Below are positions 1-8,910 of a DNA stretch of 32,015 bases, one piece after another. The stretch comes from Hyphomonadaceae bacterium (GTDB lineage: Bacteria; Pseudomonadota; Alphaproteobacteria; Caulobacterales; Hyphomonadaceae). The stretch covers positions 1 to 32,015 of the forward strand of contig JAIXRO010000023.1 of NCBI GenBank assembly GCA_027485145.1, in the 5' to 3' direction. The number at the start of each line of letters is the position of its first letter. The first letter of the stretch is position 1. The position numbers and the translations under genes were made by a program. The notes beneath the pieces are model-generated. The model saw only the letters and a list, made by a program, of their open reading frames with translations, searched no databases and had not been told where the DNA came from.

Positions 1-44
1 ATTCCGGCTCCGGCCTCAATCTTTTTACGCAGTACAGAGGACAT
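1..44 (-). CDS. N-terminus of an unidentified protein (partial)
   Basis: A reading frame starts with ATG at position 44 and runs leftward off the window, giving 14 codons that read MSSVLRKKIEAGAG without a stop. A GAAAGG Shine-Dalgarno-like stretch lies about 6 bases upstream of the ATG. The frame is divergent from motB. Too little is visible to name a family. A flagellar or chemotaxis role is only a guess from the neighbours. Confidence 0.45.
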   Translation of the reverse strand, partial: MSSVLRKKIEAGAG

Positions 45-199
45 GTGTTACCTTTCGGCCGGGTGCTGTTAACCCACTCGTTAATGGCGCGGAATAGGTT
101 GAAGAATGGTTAGCGCAATCGCATCAACATCGATTGCTTTCTGCGCGGATAATTGACCGTGCTCTGATAGTTGGAATGCCTGAACCAACCAGGTGTTCC
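45..199. promoter_or_regulatory. Divergent intergenic region upstream of motB
   Basis: This gap separates the partial leftward gene from motB and must hold promoters for both. Two TTAA half-sites at 69-72 and 81-84 are separated by 8 bases. This resembles the CtrA box TTAA-N7-TTAA, but the spacing is one base too long, so I do not call it a CtrA site. No clear sigma-70 or sigma-54 promoter is visible. Confidence 0.3.
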
Positions 200-1057
200 A
201 TGAAGTCCGATCCATCAGCTGCCGTGCAGCCGATCATCATCAGGCGCAAGAAGGTCATCAAGGGTGGTGGCCACCACGGCGGCGCGTGGAAAGTTGCCTA
301 TGCTGACTTCGTGACGGCCATGATGGCCTTCTTCCTCTTGATGTGGCTGCTCAACGCCACGACCGAGGAGCAGCGAAAGGGCCTGGCCGACTACTTCAAC
401 CCGACGATCCCGATCAGCCGGATGTCGGGAGGTGGATCTGACGGATTGAACGGCTCGTCGATCTTCACTGAGGAAACCCTTGCCCGCATGGGCACCGGCG
501 CCTCGAAAGAACGCACTGTGGAGACGCAGTCTTCGGGTACAGATTCAGCCGTCACAGCGGCTGAGAAGGCTGCTGCCGAAGCTGCCGAAGCGGAAGCCAA
601 GAGTATCGCCTCCAATCTCCAGTCTCTCAAGGAGTCGATGGGTGAGGAAAGCAAGCAGCTCTCCGAACACCTTCTGATCAAGATGTCACCCGAGGGCATC
701 GTTCTGGAACTCGTTGATTCCGACAACACACCCCTCTTCCCGGTGGGGCGCAGCGAACCATCCGACCTCCTGATCGAACTTCTGGGCGTGGTGTCCACTT
801 CCTTCTCCAGCTTCGGGAACGACATCAAGATTGTCGGCCACACCGATAATCGCCGATACCGGAACGATGCAATCTATGACAACTGGAACCTGTCCGCAGA
901 CCGCGCCAATACGGCGCGCCGCCTATTGCTGCGCGGCGGCATCGACCGCAGCCGCATCCGCGAAGTCTCCGGCAAGGCCGATACTGATCCGCTGATCAAG
1001 GAAGATCCGTCCGCAGCCCAGAACCGCCGCATATCGATCACGATCCTGACGAACTAG
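200..1057 (+). CDS. motB: Flagellar motor stator protein MotB
   Basis: MotB is the peptidoglycan-anchored stator subunit that, with MotA, couples ion flow to flagellar rotation. The N-terminus has the usual basic stretch with GGGHHGGAWKVAYADFVTAMMAFFLLMW. This contains the single membrane helix and the conserved aspartate (YADF) used for proton transfer. An Ala/Glu-rich linker follows, then a C-terminal OmpA-like domain with IVGHTDNRRYR and a closing NRRISITI. I chose ATG at 200 (about 285 residues), preceded by AGG at a good distance. In-frame ATGs at 134 and 176 lack a ribosome site and add a non-MotB sequence. No motA is visible in the window. Confidence 0.95.
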   Translation: MKSDPSAAVQPIIIRRKKVIKGGGHHGGAWKVAYADFVTAMMAFFLLMWLLNATTEEQRKGLADYFNPTIPISRMSGGGSDGLNGSSIFTEETLARMGTGASKERTVETQSSGTDSAVTAAEKAAAEAAEAEAKSIASNLQSLKESMGEESKQLSEHLLIKMSPEGIVLELVDSDNTPLFPVGRSEPSDLLIELLGVVSTSFSSFGNDIKIVGHTDNRRYRNDAIYDNWNLSADRANTARRLLLRGGIDRSRIREVSGKADTDPLIKEDPSAAQNRRISITILTN

Positions 1058-1095
1058 ACTGGACGTCAGCGTTACCCAGCCTGCTCCGCACACGA

Positions 1096-1117
1096 ACACT
1101 TGAGACGTAGCAAGTGT
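1096..1117 (+). terminator. Hairpin downstream of motB
   Basis: ACACTTG (1096-1102) and CAAGTGT (1111-1117) form a perfect 7-bp stem with an 8-base loop, 40 bases after the motB stop. No T-run follows, so intrinsic termination is uncertain. It could equally be part of the 5' leader of flgE. Confidence 0.35.
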
Positions 1118-1189
1118 GAACGCCAGTTATCGGCTTGTTTACGAGTTGCCGTCACTCTGTGTCACTATCTGACGCAGGAGCAACCAGAT

Positions 1190-2494
1190 ATGAGCATTTC
1201 ATCGTCCCTGAATGCCGGGGTGATGGGGCTGAGTGTGAACGGCACACGTCTCGCCACCATTTCCGACAACATCGCAAACTCTGGCACGTACGGCTACAAG
1301 CGCAGCTTGGTCGACTTCTCCAGCATGGTGCTGCAACAACGATCCTCCGCCTATGCGGCAGGCGGCGTGCAGGTCAATACATTCAAGGACGTCTCGCAGA
1401 CAGGATCGCTCATCTCGACCGGCAGCGCGACCGACATTGCGGTGTCTGGGCGCGGCCTGTTTCCAGTCACGGACGGCTCCGGCGTGAACTCACTTCCTTC
1501 GGAGCGCAACCTCCTGCTCACGCCGACAGGCTCGTTCTATTCAGACCAGAACGGCAACCTTCGGACCCAGAGCGGGCTGTTTCTGCTGGGTTGGCCAGCC
1601 GACTCCGCTGGCGACATCGGGAATGTGAGCCGCAACAGCGGCGTCAATCTTGAACCGGTGAACATCGCAACCTCGCAATTCACGGCGACTCCGACATCAC
1701 GGATAGATCTCGGTATCAACATTCCGGCCGACGCGACGCGGGCCGGAAGCGCAGGCGCCCCATACACCCTCCCCGTCGAGTATTTCGACAATCTCGGCAG
1801 GGCCCAGACCCTGACGTTCCAGTTCACACCGACGGTTCCCGCCATCGGCGCGAGCAATCAGTGGACTGTCGAGATCCAGGACAGCGCCGACACGGTCGCG
1901 ACATCGGTCGGCGATCTTGCCATCGAATTCACCGACAATGCGTCGTCCGGTGGCCGGATTGCCACGGTGACGGCAACCAACGGTGCGGCCTACGATACAG
2001 CTTCGGGCGTTGTCTCTCTCACGCTACCGCATGGCCCGGTCGAAGTCTTCATCGGCCGTCCGAATGACAGCGCAGGCATTACCCAACTCGCCGCTCCGTT
2101 TGCCCCGACTTCGGTGCAAAAAAACGGCGCGCCGATCGGCGATCTTCAGTCTGTCGAGATCGACGAGCAAGGTTTCGTGCAAGCAATCTACGACTCGGGT
2201 TTCCGCCGCACCCTGTACCAGATCCCGGTCGGAGACGTTCCCAACATGAATGGTCTGAGGTCATTGGATTCGCAGGCCTACACCGTCTCCGCGACAAGCG
2301 GTAACCTCTATCTGTGGGACGCCAACACGGGCCCGGTCGGCGGAATTTCGGGATATGCCCTGATGGAATCGACCACCGACATCGCGGCCGAACTGACCGA
2401 TCTGATCGAAACCCAGCGGGCCTACTCATCCAACGCCAAGATTATCCAGACGGTGGACGAGATGCTTCAGGAAACAACGAACCTGAAGCGATAG
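1190..2494 (+). CDS. flgE: Flagellar hook protein FlgE
   Basis: FlgE polymerises into the hook, the universal joint between rod and filament. The N-terminus (SSSLNAGVMGLSVNGTRLA, then ISDNIANSGTYGYKR) is the rod/hook-type amphipathic helix with the ANSGTYGYKR signature. The middle is a Thr/Ser/Ala-rich beta region. The C-terminus ends in LIETQRAYSSNAKIIQTVDE, the matching coiled-coil helix. The start ATG at 1190 has AGGAG nine bases upstream. The longer in-frame extension back to 1100 has no ribosome site and no homology to the family. At 434 residues it is of ordinary size. It is followed after 28 bases by flgK. Confidence 0.92.
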   Translation: MSISSSLNAGVMGLSVNGTRLATISDNIANSGTYGYKRSLVDFSSMVLQQRSSAYAAGGVQVNTFKDVSQTGSLISTGSATDIAVSGRGLFPVTDGSGVNSLPSERNLLLTPTGSFYSDQNGNLRTQSGLFLLGWPADSAGDIGNVSRNSGVNLEPVNIATSQFTATPTSRIDLGINIPADATRAGSAGAPYTLPVEYFDNLGRAQTLTFQFTPTVPAIGASNQWTVEIQDSADTVATSVGDLAIEFTDNASSGGRIATVTATNGAAYDTASGVVSLTLPHGPVEVFIGRPNDSAGITQLAAPFAPTSVQKNGAPIGDLQSVEIDEQGFVQAIYDSGFRRTLYQIPVGDVPNMNGLRSLDSQAYTVSATSGNLYLWDANTGPVGGISGYALMESTTDIAAELTDLIETQRAYSSNAKIIQTVDEMLQETTNLKR

Positions 2495-2522
2495 AAACCA
2501 GAACGGTAAGGCGGACTTCTGA

Positions 2523-3971
2523 GTGAGTCTATCCAGCGCCATCTACACAGCCCGGTCTGGCCTTCAGGTGAGCAGCCTGAGGGCCGACATCGTCGCGACG
2601 AACGTGGCGAATGCAACGACGCCTGGATATGTCCGGCGGTCGGTGACGCTGAGTGAAACGATTGTCGACGGGCGCAGCGCCGGCGTCCGGTCGGACGGCG
2701 TCGCCCGTGCATCCGACAATGCGATCAAGACGCAGCGCCGCGAACTCACGAGCGGCCTCGCCCAGGCCAGCGTCCTGTCGTCGACCTGGAAGTCGATCTC
2801 CGCGCGTGTCGGCGACAGTGTTTCTGGCACAGGCATCTTCAAGAATTTCTCGACTTTCGAGACGGCGCTTTCACGCGCCGTGGCCTCACCTGAATCACAG
2901 ACAGCCGCTTCAAGCCTTCTCGAAGCTGCGCGCGGGATCACGCAGGAACTCAACAGCCTGTCGGAGATGGTGGAGATCCAGCGCGCCGAGGCCGATCGCG
3001 AGATCGCGGACGGCGTGGATGTGGTCAATGCGGCCCTTGAAAAGATCGAAGATCTGAACACGCGGCTCGCCCGCATCAACCGGACATCGGGCGAGGCCGC
3101 CGCGCTGGTGGATGAGCGTCAACGCGCGCTGGACACGGTCGCCGAATACCTGCCGATCCAGACGGTAGACCGCGATTTTGGCGCGATTGACGTGCTGACG
3201 ACCGAAGGCGTCTTTCTGGTCGCGGGCCGGGCTCGGCAGATCGAATTCACCCCCTCCTCCGCCTTCGGCCCGTCCGATACGCTTGCCGGCGGTGACTTGT
3301 CAGGGATGTCCGTTGACGGCGTCGTGATGACGCCGGGAGCTCCTTCGTTCGGCGCGGTCTCGGGGGGCCTCTTCGGCGCTCTGTTCACCTTGCGTGACCA
3401 GGATTTGCCCGCCCTCAGCGCCCAGCTCGACACGATCGCGAATGATCTCATCACCCGCTTGTCGGACGATTCGCTCGACCCCACGAAGACACCTGGTGAG
3501 CAAGGCATTTTTGTTGACCCCGATATCGCAGCGGGCGCGGGCCTGGCAGGCCGCATCAGCTTGAATGCGGCCATCGACCCGCAACAGGGCGGCTCGACCT
3601 GGCGCCTTCGTGATGGCCTCGGCGCCGTCGCTTCAGGCCCGCCTGGGAACAACACGATCCTCAGTGCACTGTATGACGCATTCTCCGCAGTTCGTTCGAT
3701 CAATGCCAATGGCCTGCAAGGCGCATACTCTTCGACCGAGCTGGCCGCCCAACTCGCCTCGGTGACGGGACAGAAGCGGATTCAGCATGAAGCTGTCGTG
3801 TCCTCGACCCAGACCCAGCACGCCATCCTCGTCGAAGTCGAACAAAACGAAACGGGTGTCGATATCGATACCCAGATGCAGGACCTCATCCTTGTCGAGC
3901 AAGCCTATGCTGCCAATGCCCGGGTCATCGAAGTCGCCAGCCAGATGATCAAACTGCTGATGGAGCTCTGA
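2523..3971 (+). CDS. flgK: Hook-filament junction protein FlgK (HAP1)
   Basis: FlgK is the first of the two proteins joining hook to filament. The start is GTG. The N-terminus SLSSAIYTARSGLQVSS, then NVANATTPGYVRRS, is the hook-family helix. Residues 140-200 (ELNSLSEMVEIQRAEADREI, then NTRLARINRTSGEAAALVDER) match the conserved FlgK D1 region with its usual DERQRALD segment. The C-terminus MQDLILVEQAYAANARVIEV is the closing helix. At 482 residues it is a normal FlgK length. flgL follows after 4 bases, so the two are almost certainly co-transcribed and co-translated. Confidence 0.93.
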   Translation: MSLSSAIYTARSGLQVSSLRADIVATNVANATTPGYVRRSVTLSETIVDGRSAGVRSDGVARASDNAIKTQRRELTSGLAQASVLSSTWKSISARVGDSVSGTGIFKNFSTFETALSRAVASPESQTAASSLLEAARGITQELNSLSEMVEIQRAEADREIADGVDVVNAALEKIEDLNTRLARINRTSGEAAALVDERQRALDTVAEYLPIQTVDRDFGAIDVLTTEGVFLVAGRARQIEFTPSSAFGPSDTLAGGDLSGMSVDGVVMTPGAPSFGAVSGGLFGALFTLRDQDLPALSAQLDTIANDLITRLSDDSLDPTKTPGEQGIFVDPDIAAGAGLAGRISLNAAIDPQQGGSTWRLRDGLGAVASGPPGNNTILSALYDAFSAVRSINANGLQGAYSSTELAAQLASVTGQKRIQHEAVVSSTQTQHAILVEVEQNETGVDIDTQMQDLILVEQAYAANARVIEVASQMIKLLMEL

Positions 3972-3975
3972 TACC

Positions 3976-4953
3976 ATGCGCCTCGCTCTACCCAACAGTC
4001 TGATCTCGGCCCAGTTTTCCCAGAACATGGTCGAACTGCGCCAGAGTATTGCGCGCACGGCAACCGAAGCCACGACGGGCCGATACGCAGACCCGACAGC
4101 GCACCTCTCCGGCCGCATCGGCACAGCCATGCTCAGCCAGAAAGCGATCGACGACATCGGCTTCCAGCGAGAGCAGTTGAGCCTGCGCGAGTCGCGGCTT
4201 GAAGTGGCGCAGACAAGCCTCACCGCCATTCACGACCGCGTACAAGGCATTGATCTCGCCATGCTGGACGCATTGGGCACCGGCAATGTGTTCAGCCAAA
4301 CGCTCGCAGCGCGCGATGCCGCAGCGGCCCTGGACGATGTGTTCGCTGCACTGAACGTCCGCTTCGGTGAACGCTATCTCTTTTCCGGCGACGCCACGGA
4401 TACCCCTCCGCTGGCCAGCGCCAGCGACCTGATCGACGACGTGCGCCAGCTCGCGATTGCCGCCGCAAGTCCCGCCGACTTTACAACAGCGCTCGATACC
4501 TACTTCAATACGCCAGGTGGTGGCTGGGAGCCCGATATCTATCGGGGCACGCCGACAGCCTCCGATTCCGATGCCGTGACCGCCACGGACCCGGCGCTGG
4601 TCGAGCTTATCTCGAACCTTGCCATTCTCGCCATCTCGGACCCGGGCAATAGCCCGCCTCCCGTGGCGCAGAACGGCGGACTGATCCGCACGGCCGCCGG
4701 AGCTCTCTCCACCGGCCTGACATCGCTCACGATCCTGCGCTCCGAACGCGGCGTGTTCCAGGAGCAGATCAGAATCCAGCAGGAAAATCTGGATGTCGAA
4801 GAAACGATCTTCACGAGCGCATTCAATGCGCTGACCGCCCGGGATCAATACGAGGCGGCCTCTGCGCTCAAACAACTCGAAGCCACCCTGGAGGCTTCAT
4901 ACCTGCTGACTTCCCGCCTGTCCGGTCTCTCCTTGATCAATTATCTGAGGTAA
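3976..4953 (+). CDS. flgL: Hook-filament junction protein FlgL (HAP3)
   Basis: FlgL is the second junction protein and is related to flagellin. The N-terminal helix (LPNSLISAQFSQNMVELRQS, then ATEATTGRYADP) has the flagellin-like TTGR motif. The middle has the GERYLFSGDATDTPP segment typical of FlgL. The C-terminal helix carries the DQYEAASALKQLEATLEASY pattern seen in flagellins and HAP3. The 325-residue length fits. It lies between flgK (4-base gap) and flgI (4-base gap) in one + strand operon. Confidence 0.92.
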   Translation: MRLALPNSLISAQFSQNMVELRQSIARTATEATTGRYADPTAHLSGRIGTAMLSQKAIDDIGFQREQLSLRESRLEVAQTSLTAIHDRVQGIDLAMLDALGTGNVFSQTLAARDAAAALDDVFAALNVRFGERYLFSGDATDTPPLASASDLIDDVRQLAIAAASPADFTTALDTYFNTPGGGWEPDIYRGTPTASDSDAVTATDPALVELISNLAILAISDPGNSPPPVAQNGGLIRTAAGALSTGLTSLTILRSERGVFQEQIRIQQENLDVEETIFTSAFNALTARDQYEAASALKQLEATLEASYLLTSRLSGLSLINYLR

Positions 4954-4957
4954 TCCC

Positions 4958-6067
4958 ATGAAGACGTTGATCTGGCTCATCGCAACCCTGGCCGTGATTC
5001 CCCTCGCCTGCGCACCCACAGCGCTCGCTCAAACCCGGATCCGGGACGTGGTCAATGTTGAAGGTGTCCGGCAGAACGATCTTGTCGGCTACGGCATTGT
5101 AGTCGGGCTGAACGGCACAGGCGACTCCGTCCGCAACTCACCGTTCACGGAAGATTCGCTGACCCACATGCTGGAGCGTCTGGGCGTCAATGTTCAAGGG
5201 GAGGAGATCAAACCGAAGAACGTCGCGGCTGTTCTCGTTACGGCCTCCCTGCCCGCCTTCGCGCGCAATGGTTCCAGTATCGACGTGTCGGTCTCGTCGA
5301 TTGGGGACGCCAGCAATCTGGAAGGCGGAACCCTGATTCTGACTCCCCTCAAGGGCGCGGACAACGAAGTCTACGCCGTTGCGCAAGGCAGCATCATTGT
5401 CAGCGGGATCGACGTCAAAGCCGAGGCTTCACGGGAAACGCGCGGAACACCCACCGGCGGCACTGTGCCGAATGGCGCGCGGATCGAGCGCGAAATCAAT
5501 TACGACTTCAACGAGCGCAGCCAGATTACGTTGGCCTTGCGTAGTCCCGATTTCACAACAGCAGCGCGCATCGAGGACACGATCAATGCGTCTCTGAAAG
5601 CTCCCGTCGCCTCGATGCGCGATTCCGGGACAATCGAGCTCGACCTCCGCGGAATCTCAGAATCGCCGTCGCGTTTCCTGGCCAGCATCGAGAACCTGCC
5701 GGTCATCGTCTCCAATCCGGCGCGAATCGTGATCGACGAAAAATCGGGCACAATCGTTCTGGGAGAAGACGTGACGATCTCGAAGGTTGCCATCGCGCAG
5801 GGTAACATCTCGATCAAGGTCACGGAATACCCCGTGGCATCTCAGCCGAATCCTTTCTCTGACGGCGAGACGATCGTTCTGCCCCGTTCGGATATCCAGA
5901 TTACCGAGACCGGCAGCCGCAACATTGCGATGCTCGAGTCCAATGTATCACTGTCGCAGCTGATCAAGGGGCTCAATGCGCTCGGCGTTTCGCCGCAGGA
6001 GATGGCCGACATCATCCGTTCCATGAAGACCGCCGGCGCGATTCACGCCGAACTGGTCATTCGCTGA
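4958..6067 (+). CDS. flgI: Flagellar P-ring protein FlgI
   Basis: FlgI forms the P-ring around the rod in the peptidoglycan layer. A Sec signal peptide is clear: MKTLIWLIATLAVIPLA with probable cleavage after ALA at about residue 24. The mature protein has the family signatures RIRDVVNVEGVRQNDLVGYG, VVGLNGTGDS and, at the end, LIKGLNALGVSPQEMADIIR. At 369 residues it is the usual size. It is the last gene of the + strand run and ends 17 bases before a strong hairpin. Confidence 0.96.
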   Translation: MKTLIWLIATLAVIPLACAPTALAQTRIRDVVNVEGVRQNDLVGYGIVVGLNGTGDSVRNSPFTEDSLTHMLERLGVNVQGEEIKPKNVAAVLVTASLPAFARNGSSIDVSVSSIGDASNLEGGTLILTPLKGADNEVYAVAQGSIIVSGIDVKAEASRETRGTPTGGTVPNGARIEREINYDFNERSQITLALRSPDFTTAARIEDTINASLKAPVASMRDSGTIELDLRGISESPSRFLASIENLPVIVSNPARIVIDEKSGTIVLGEDVTISKVAIAQGNISIKVTEYPVASQPNPFSDGETIVLPRSDIQITETGSRNIAMLESNVSLSQLIKGLNALGVSPQEMADIIRSMKTAGAIHAELVIR

Positions 6068-6084
6068 ACCTGAAACGAACAAGT

Positions 6085-6112
6085 GCGCGCCGGTCCAATG
6101 GACTTGGCGCGC
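6085..6112. terminator. Bidirectional terminator between flgI and fliG
   Basis: GCGCGCC (6085-6091) pairs with GGCGCGC (6106-6112), and inside it GTCC (6093-6096) pairs with GGAC (6100-6103) around an AAT loop. This gives 11 GC-rich base pairs. It sits between two convergent operons and could stop transcription from both sides. There is no T-run on either strand. Confidence 0.6.
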
Positions 6113-6150
6113 CGCGTTCAGCTTAGGTAACAGCAACGTCCGAGCTGTCG

Positions 6151-7224
6151 CTACTCCGAGCGGTTAAGCTTCAGGATCGTGATCAAACCTCGCCGCCGAA
6201 GGTCCATCAGGGCCGTCAGGAAATCGCGCTGGAATGCGTCGGAAACTTCCTTTGGCATCGGCGGCACGGCCTTGATCTCTTCGCGCAACGCGTCAGCCAT
6301 CCGGGATGAGATGTTCGACAGGAGAAAGTCTGAGGCCGCCTGGTAATTCTCGCGCATGCTTGCGAGAAGTCCAACGACCTGGGCATTATCGATTTCTCGG
6401 AACACCACGGGTACCGCGTTGCGCGGCAAGATGTCCGGCAACGATTCGATTGTGAATATGCCCTTCTGGATCGCGACCAGCTTGTTCTCGTGGTTCGAGC
6501 GAAGGAAATTGACGAGGCTATCGCGCTTTTCGTCTGGAATGAGGCTGAGGACTTCGCCGATCGTCTCGAGATGCTCGTCCCCCTCCGTCGCCAAAACCTC
6601 GGCGTTATTGAGGAACTCGATTGCGATCATCCGCTCGATGGCCGAGTCGATTCCGGGGTCAGGATTCGCTGAGGCGACCATGAAGCCGAGCGTCGGACTG
6701 ACCTTTTCATCCGGGAGCAGACAAAGAATCGTCGATGTGGCACCTGCATCGAGCTTGCGCAGGATCAGCGCGATGATGTTTGGCGGCAGCCGGCCGAGAT
6801 ACTCGGCAACCTGCTTCGGCTCCCGCTCTCGCAAGCGCGACCAGATATCGCCTTCGTCCGCAGGCTCGAATGACGGGGAATCTGTTTCGCCTCCGTACAC
6901 GGCATTGAGCCTCGACGGGCCGACAATTCCCGACATGACCTGCCGCGCCCGTTCGCGTCCGCCGCGCATCGAACCCGAACTCTGACGAAGCTGCGTCAGG
7001 AAATCGATCACGATCTCGACCAGCTCTTCACGAGCGAGAACCGAGATATGCTCCAGCGCCGTAACGACCTTGGCCAATGCGGCGTCGTCCAGCTTGTCCA
7101 CGATGGGCTTGGCGGCTTCTTCGCCGAGCAACGCGATGATGACCGCTGCGCGTTGAGACGGAGTGATACCGGAAAGCTTGCCAGAGCGCTTGGCGGGCGA
7201 ATCGCGCCGGGTGGTTGTGTTCAT
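6151..7224 (-). CDS. fliG: Flagellar motor switch protein FliG
   Basis: FliG is the rotor switch component that binds the FliF ring and contacts MotA. The N-terminal region has SQRAAVIIALLGEEAAKPIV. The middle has IWSRLREREPKQVAEYLGRL and PPNIIALILRKL, a match to the EHPQTIA-like segment. The C-terminal domain contains FREIDNAQVVGLLASMREN and LLSNISSRMADALREEI, ending in the RGLITILK strand. Length is 357 residues. Its start overlaps the fliP stop by 4 bases (ATGA). In many relatives fliG directly follows fliF; here it is the last gene of the operon. Confidence 0.93.
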   Translation of the reverse strand: MNTTTRRDSPAKRSGKLSGITPSQRAAVIIALLGEEAAKPIVDKLDDAALAKVVTALEHISVLAREELVEIVIDFLTQLRQSSGSMRGGRERARQVMSGIVGPSRLNAVYGGETDSPSFEPADEGDIWSRLREREPKQVAEYLGRLPPNIIALILRKLDAGATSTILCLLPDEKVSPTLGFMVASANPDPGIDSAIERMIAIEFLNNAEVLATEGDEHLETIGEVLSLIPDEKRDSLVNFLRSNHENKLVAIQKGIFTIESLPDILPRNAVPVVFREIDNAQVVGLLASMRENYQAASDFLLSNISSRMADALREEIKAVPPMPKEVSDAFQRDFLTALMDLRRRGLITILKLNRSE

Positions 7225-7991
7225 GTCGAGTATCCCCGGAGCACGGCTTCCGTGATCTTGAGCCAGCCGTCCGCCAGCACGAAGAAACCGAGCTTGAACG
7301 GCAGCGACACAACCGTTGGCGGTACCATCATCATGCCCACCGCCATCAGGACCGAGGCAACGACCAGGTCAATCACCATGAAGGGAAGGAAGATCACGAA
7401 GCCGATCTGGAAGGCATGCTTGATCTCACTCAACATGAAAGCCGTCGATAGCAGCGAAAAAGACGGCGGCTGCCCTTCCACCACGGGCCGGTTCACGGCT
7501 TCACCAAGCGTGAGAAGCGCTTCAGGATCAGTGCGCTTCATCATGAATTCGCGGAATGGCTCGGTCGTCAGCGTCCAGGCCTGCTGTTCGGTCAGGTTTC
7601 CATCCATGTAAGGCGTGATGCCGGTCTGCCATGCCTGCATGAACACGGGTTCCATCACGAAGAAGGTGAGGAACATCGCGAGTGCCATGATCATCATGTT
7701 GGGCGGCGCCTGCTGCACACCGATCGCCTGGCGCATGAATGAGAACACGATCACCATGAAGGGCAGACACGTGACCATCATGGCAATGCCCGGCACGAGG
7801 CTCAGAACGGACACCAGCAACAGGAGCTGGATGACCGAATTGCTCAGGCGGCCCTCACCCGACGGATTGATCAGGCCTTCCAGCGCCGGGATCTGACCCG
7901 GCGCCGCTTGCTGTGCCTCCGCCGCGCCGGCGAGAACGATCGTCAGCGCAAGGAGCAGACCAAACCGGAGGATGTTGCCTGCACTAACCAT
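7221..7991 (-). CDS. fliP: Flagellar export apparatus protein FliP
   Basis: FliP is a core channel subunit of the flagellar type III export gate in the inner membrane. It has an N-terminal signal-like helix, then SLVPGIAMMVTCLPFMVIVFSF, which fits the FliP family signature. QQAPPNMMIMALAMFLTFFVM and the C-terminal segment VVASVLMAVGMMMVPPTVVS, SLPFKLGFFVLADGW are also typical. Length 256 residues is normal. It overlaps fliN upstream by 8 bases and fliG downstream by 4 bases, so translation is probably coupled. Confidence 0.96.
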   Translation of the reverse strand: MVSAGNILRFGLLLALTIVLAGAAEAQQAAPGQIPALEGLINPSGEGRLSNSVIQLLLLVSVLSLVPGIAMMVTCLPFMVIVFSFMRQAIGVQQAPPNMMIMALAMFLTFFVMEPVFMQAWQTGITPYMDGNLTEQQAWTLTTEPFREFMMKRTDPEALLTLGEAVNRPVVEGQPPSFSLLSTAFMLSEIKHAFQIGFVIFLPFMVIDLVVASVLMAVGMMMVPPTVVSLPFKLGFFVLADGWLKITEAVLRGYST

Positions 7992-8304
7992 TGTCGTCCG
8001 GATTCCGTTCTATGATCTCGATAATCTTCACGGCAATCTGGCCATTGCCCATGTCCACCAATTCGCCCTTGGCGATCAGGCGGTTGTCGATCGTCAGATC
8101 GACCGGGTCGTCTATGCGGGAGGACAGCGGCACGATCGATTCCGGCTGAAGCTCGAGAATCTCGGAAACACTGAGCCGCTTCGAGCCAATCGAGATCGTG
8201 ACCGTCACCGGCACGCTATAGATCGATCTGCGGAACGCATTCCGGCCAGACGCGTCACGGCGGTCTTCGGCTGCATCTGCAAGCGCCTTCTCTGGAGTAG
8301 CCAT
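7984..8304 (-). CDS. fliN: Flagellar motor switch protein FliN
   Basis: FliN builds the lower C-ring and binds the export ATPase complex through FliH. The C-terminal SpoA (surface presentation of antigens) fold is clear: VPVTVTISIGSKRLSVSEIL, LELQPESIVPLSSRIDDPVD, and NRLIAKGELVDMGNGQIAVK, followed by I-E-I. At 106 residues it is a short FliN with a small N-terminal tail. Three bases separate it from the fliH-like gene, and it overlaps fliP by 8 bases. Confidence 0.92.
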   Translation of the reverse strand: MATPEKALADAAEDRRDASGRNAFRRSIYSVPVTVTISIGSKRLSVSEILELQPESIVPLSSRIDDPVDLTIDNRLIAKGELVDMGNGQIAVKIIEIIERNPDDNG

Positions 8305-8307
8305 GCT

Positions 8308-8910
8308 TTAGTCCCTCGTATTCGATTGGGTTGAAGACAGGTGCGACAGGCAAGCGGTCAGCAGCCCGTCAAAATCGAACGATGCGCCGCCGGATTTCCA
8401 GGCGATGTCCACGCGCCCCTGCCCGGCGGCTGCCTCGGGTGTCACCGTGCAACGATGGGCGAGCGCCGGAAGTCTTTCGACGCACGCCTGCAATTGGGTG
8501 GCAAGCTCCGGTTCGGCACGGATGTCCACGACGGCGGCCGAGGGCGGAACCAATGAGGCGAGATGCCGGCTGACCTCCTCGGCCAGGAAAAGCCGCGAGA
8601 GTTCCGGAAAGAGTTTCAAAGCCATCGAATGGACGGCCTGCTGCGCCTGCACATTCGCCTCACGCTCGATCCTGTCGAGCCGGCCGACGAGCGCCGCCAG
8701 TGAGGCTTCAATCTTCGTGAGATCGATCTGGCTGGGCGAGGGTTGAACTTCGGGTCTTACGTCAGGCTCCGCCTCAATCGCTGGCTCTGCCACCGCCGGT
8801 GGTTCGTTGCCGGTCTCTAGTGACCGCTGCCAACGACTCGCTGCGTGCGGCTTGGCCGGGGCCTCGACCGTATCAAACCTCGGGTAACTGGAGAACAAGG
8901 CCTCACTCAT
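8308..8910 (-). CDS. fliH: FliH-like (FlbE-type) flagellar assembly protein
   Basis: This is a 200-residue soluble protein between fliF and fliN, where FliH/FlbE lies in alphaproteobacteria. FliH regulates the export ATPase FliI and docks it to FliN. The N-terminus is Pro/Ala/Glu-rich. Residues 80-125 form a helical segment (ASLAALVGRLDRIEREANVQ). The C-terminal half has the FliH-like arrangement of VVDIRAEPELATQLQACVER and GQGRVDIAWKSGGASFDFDG. The sequence family is weakly conserved, so the call leans on position and the C-terminal pattern. It overlaps fliF by 8 bases. Confidence 0.75.
   Translation of the reverse strand: MSEALFSSYPRFDTVEAPAKPHAASRWQRSLETGNEPPAVAEPAIEAEPDVRPEVQPSPSQIDLTKIEASLAALVGRLDRIEREANVQAQQAVHSMALKLFPELSRLFLAEEVSRHLASLVPPSAAVVDIRAEPELATQLQACVERLPALAHRCTVTPEAAAGQGRVDIAWKSGGASFDFDGLLTACLSHLSSTQSNTRD

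Noticed and set aside
69-84. CtrA box upstream of motB
   Set aside because: The two TTAA half-sites are 8 bases apart instead of 7.
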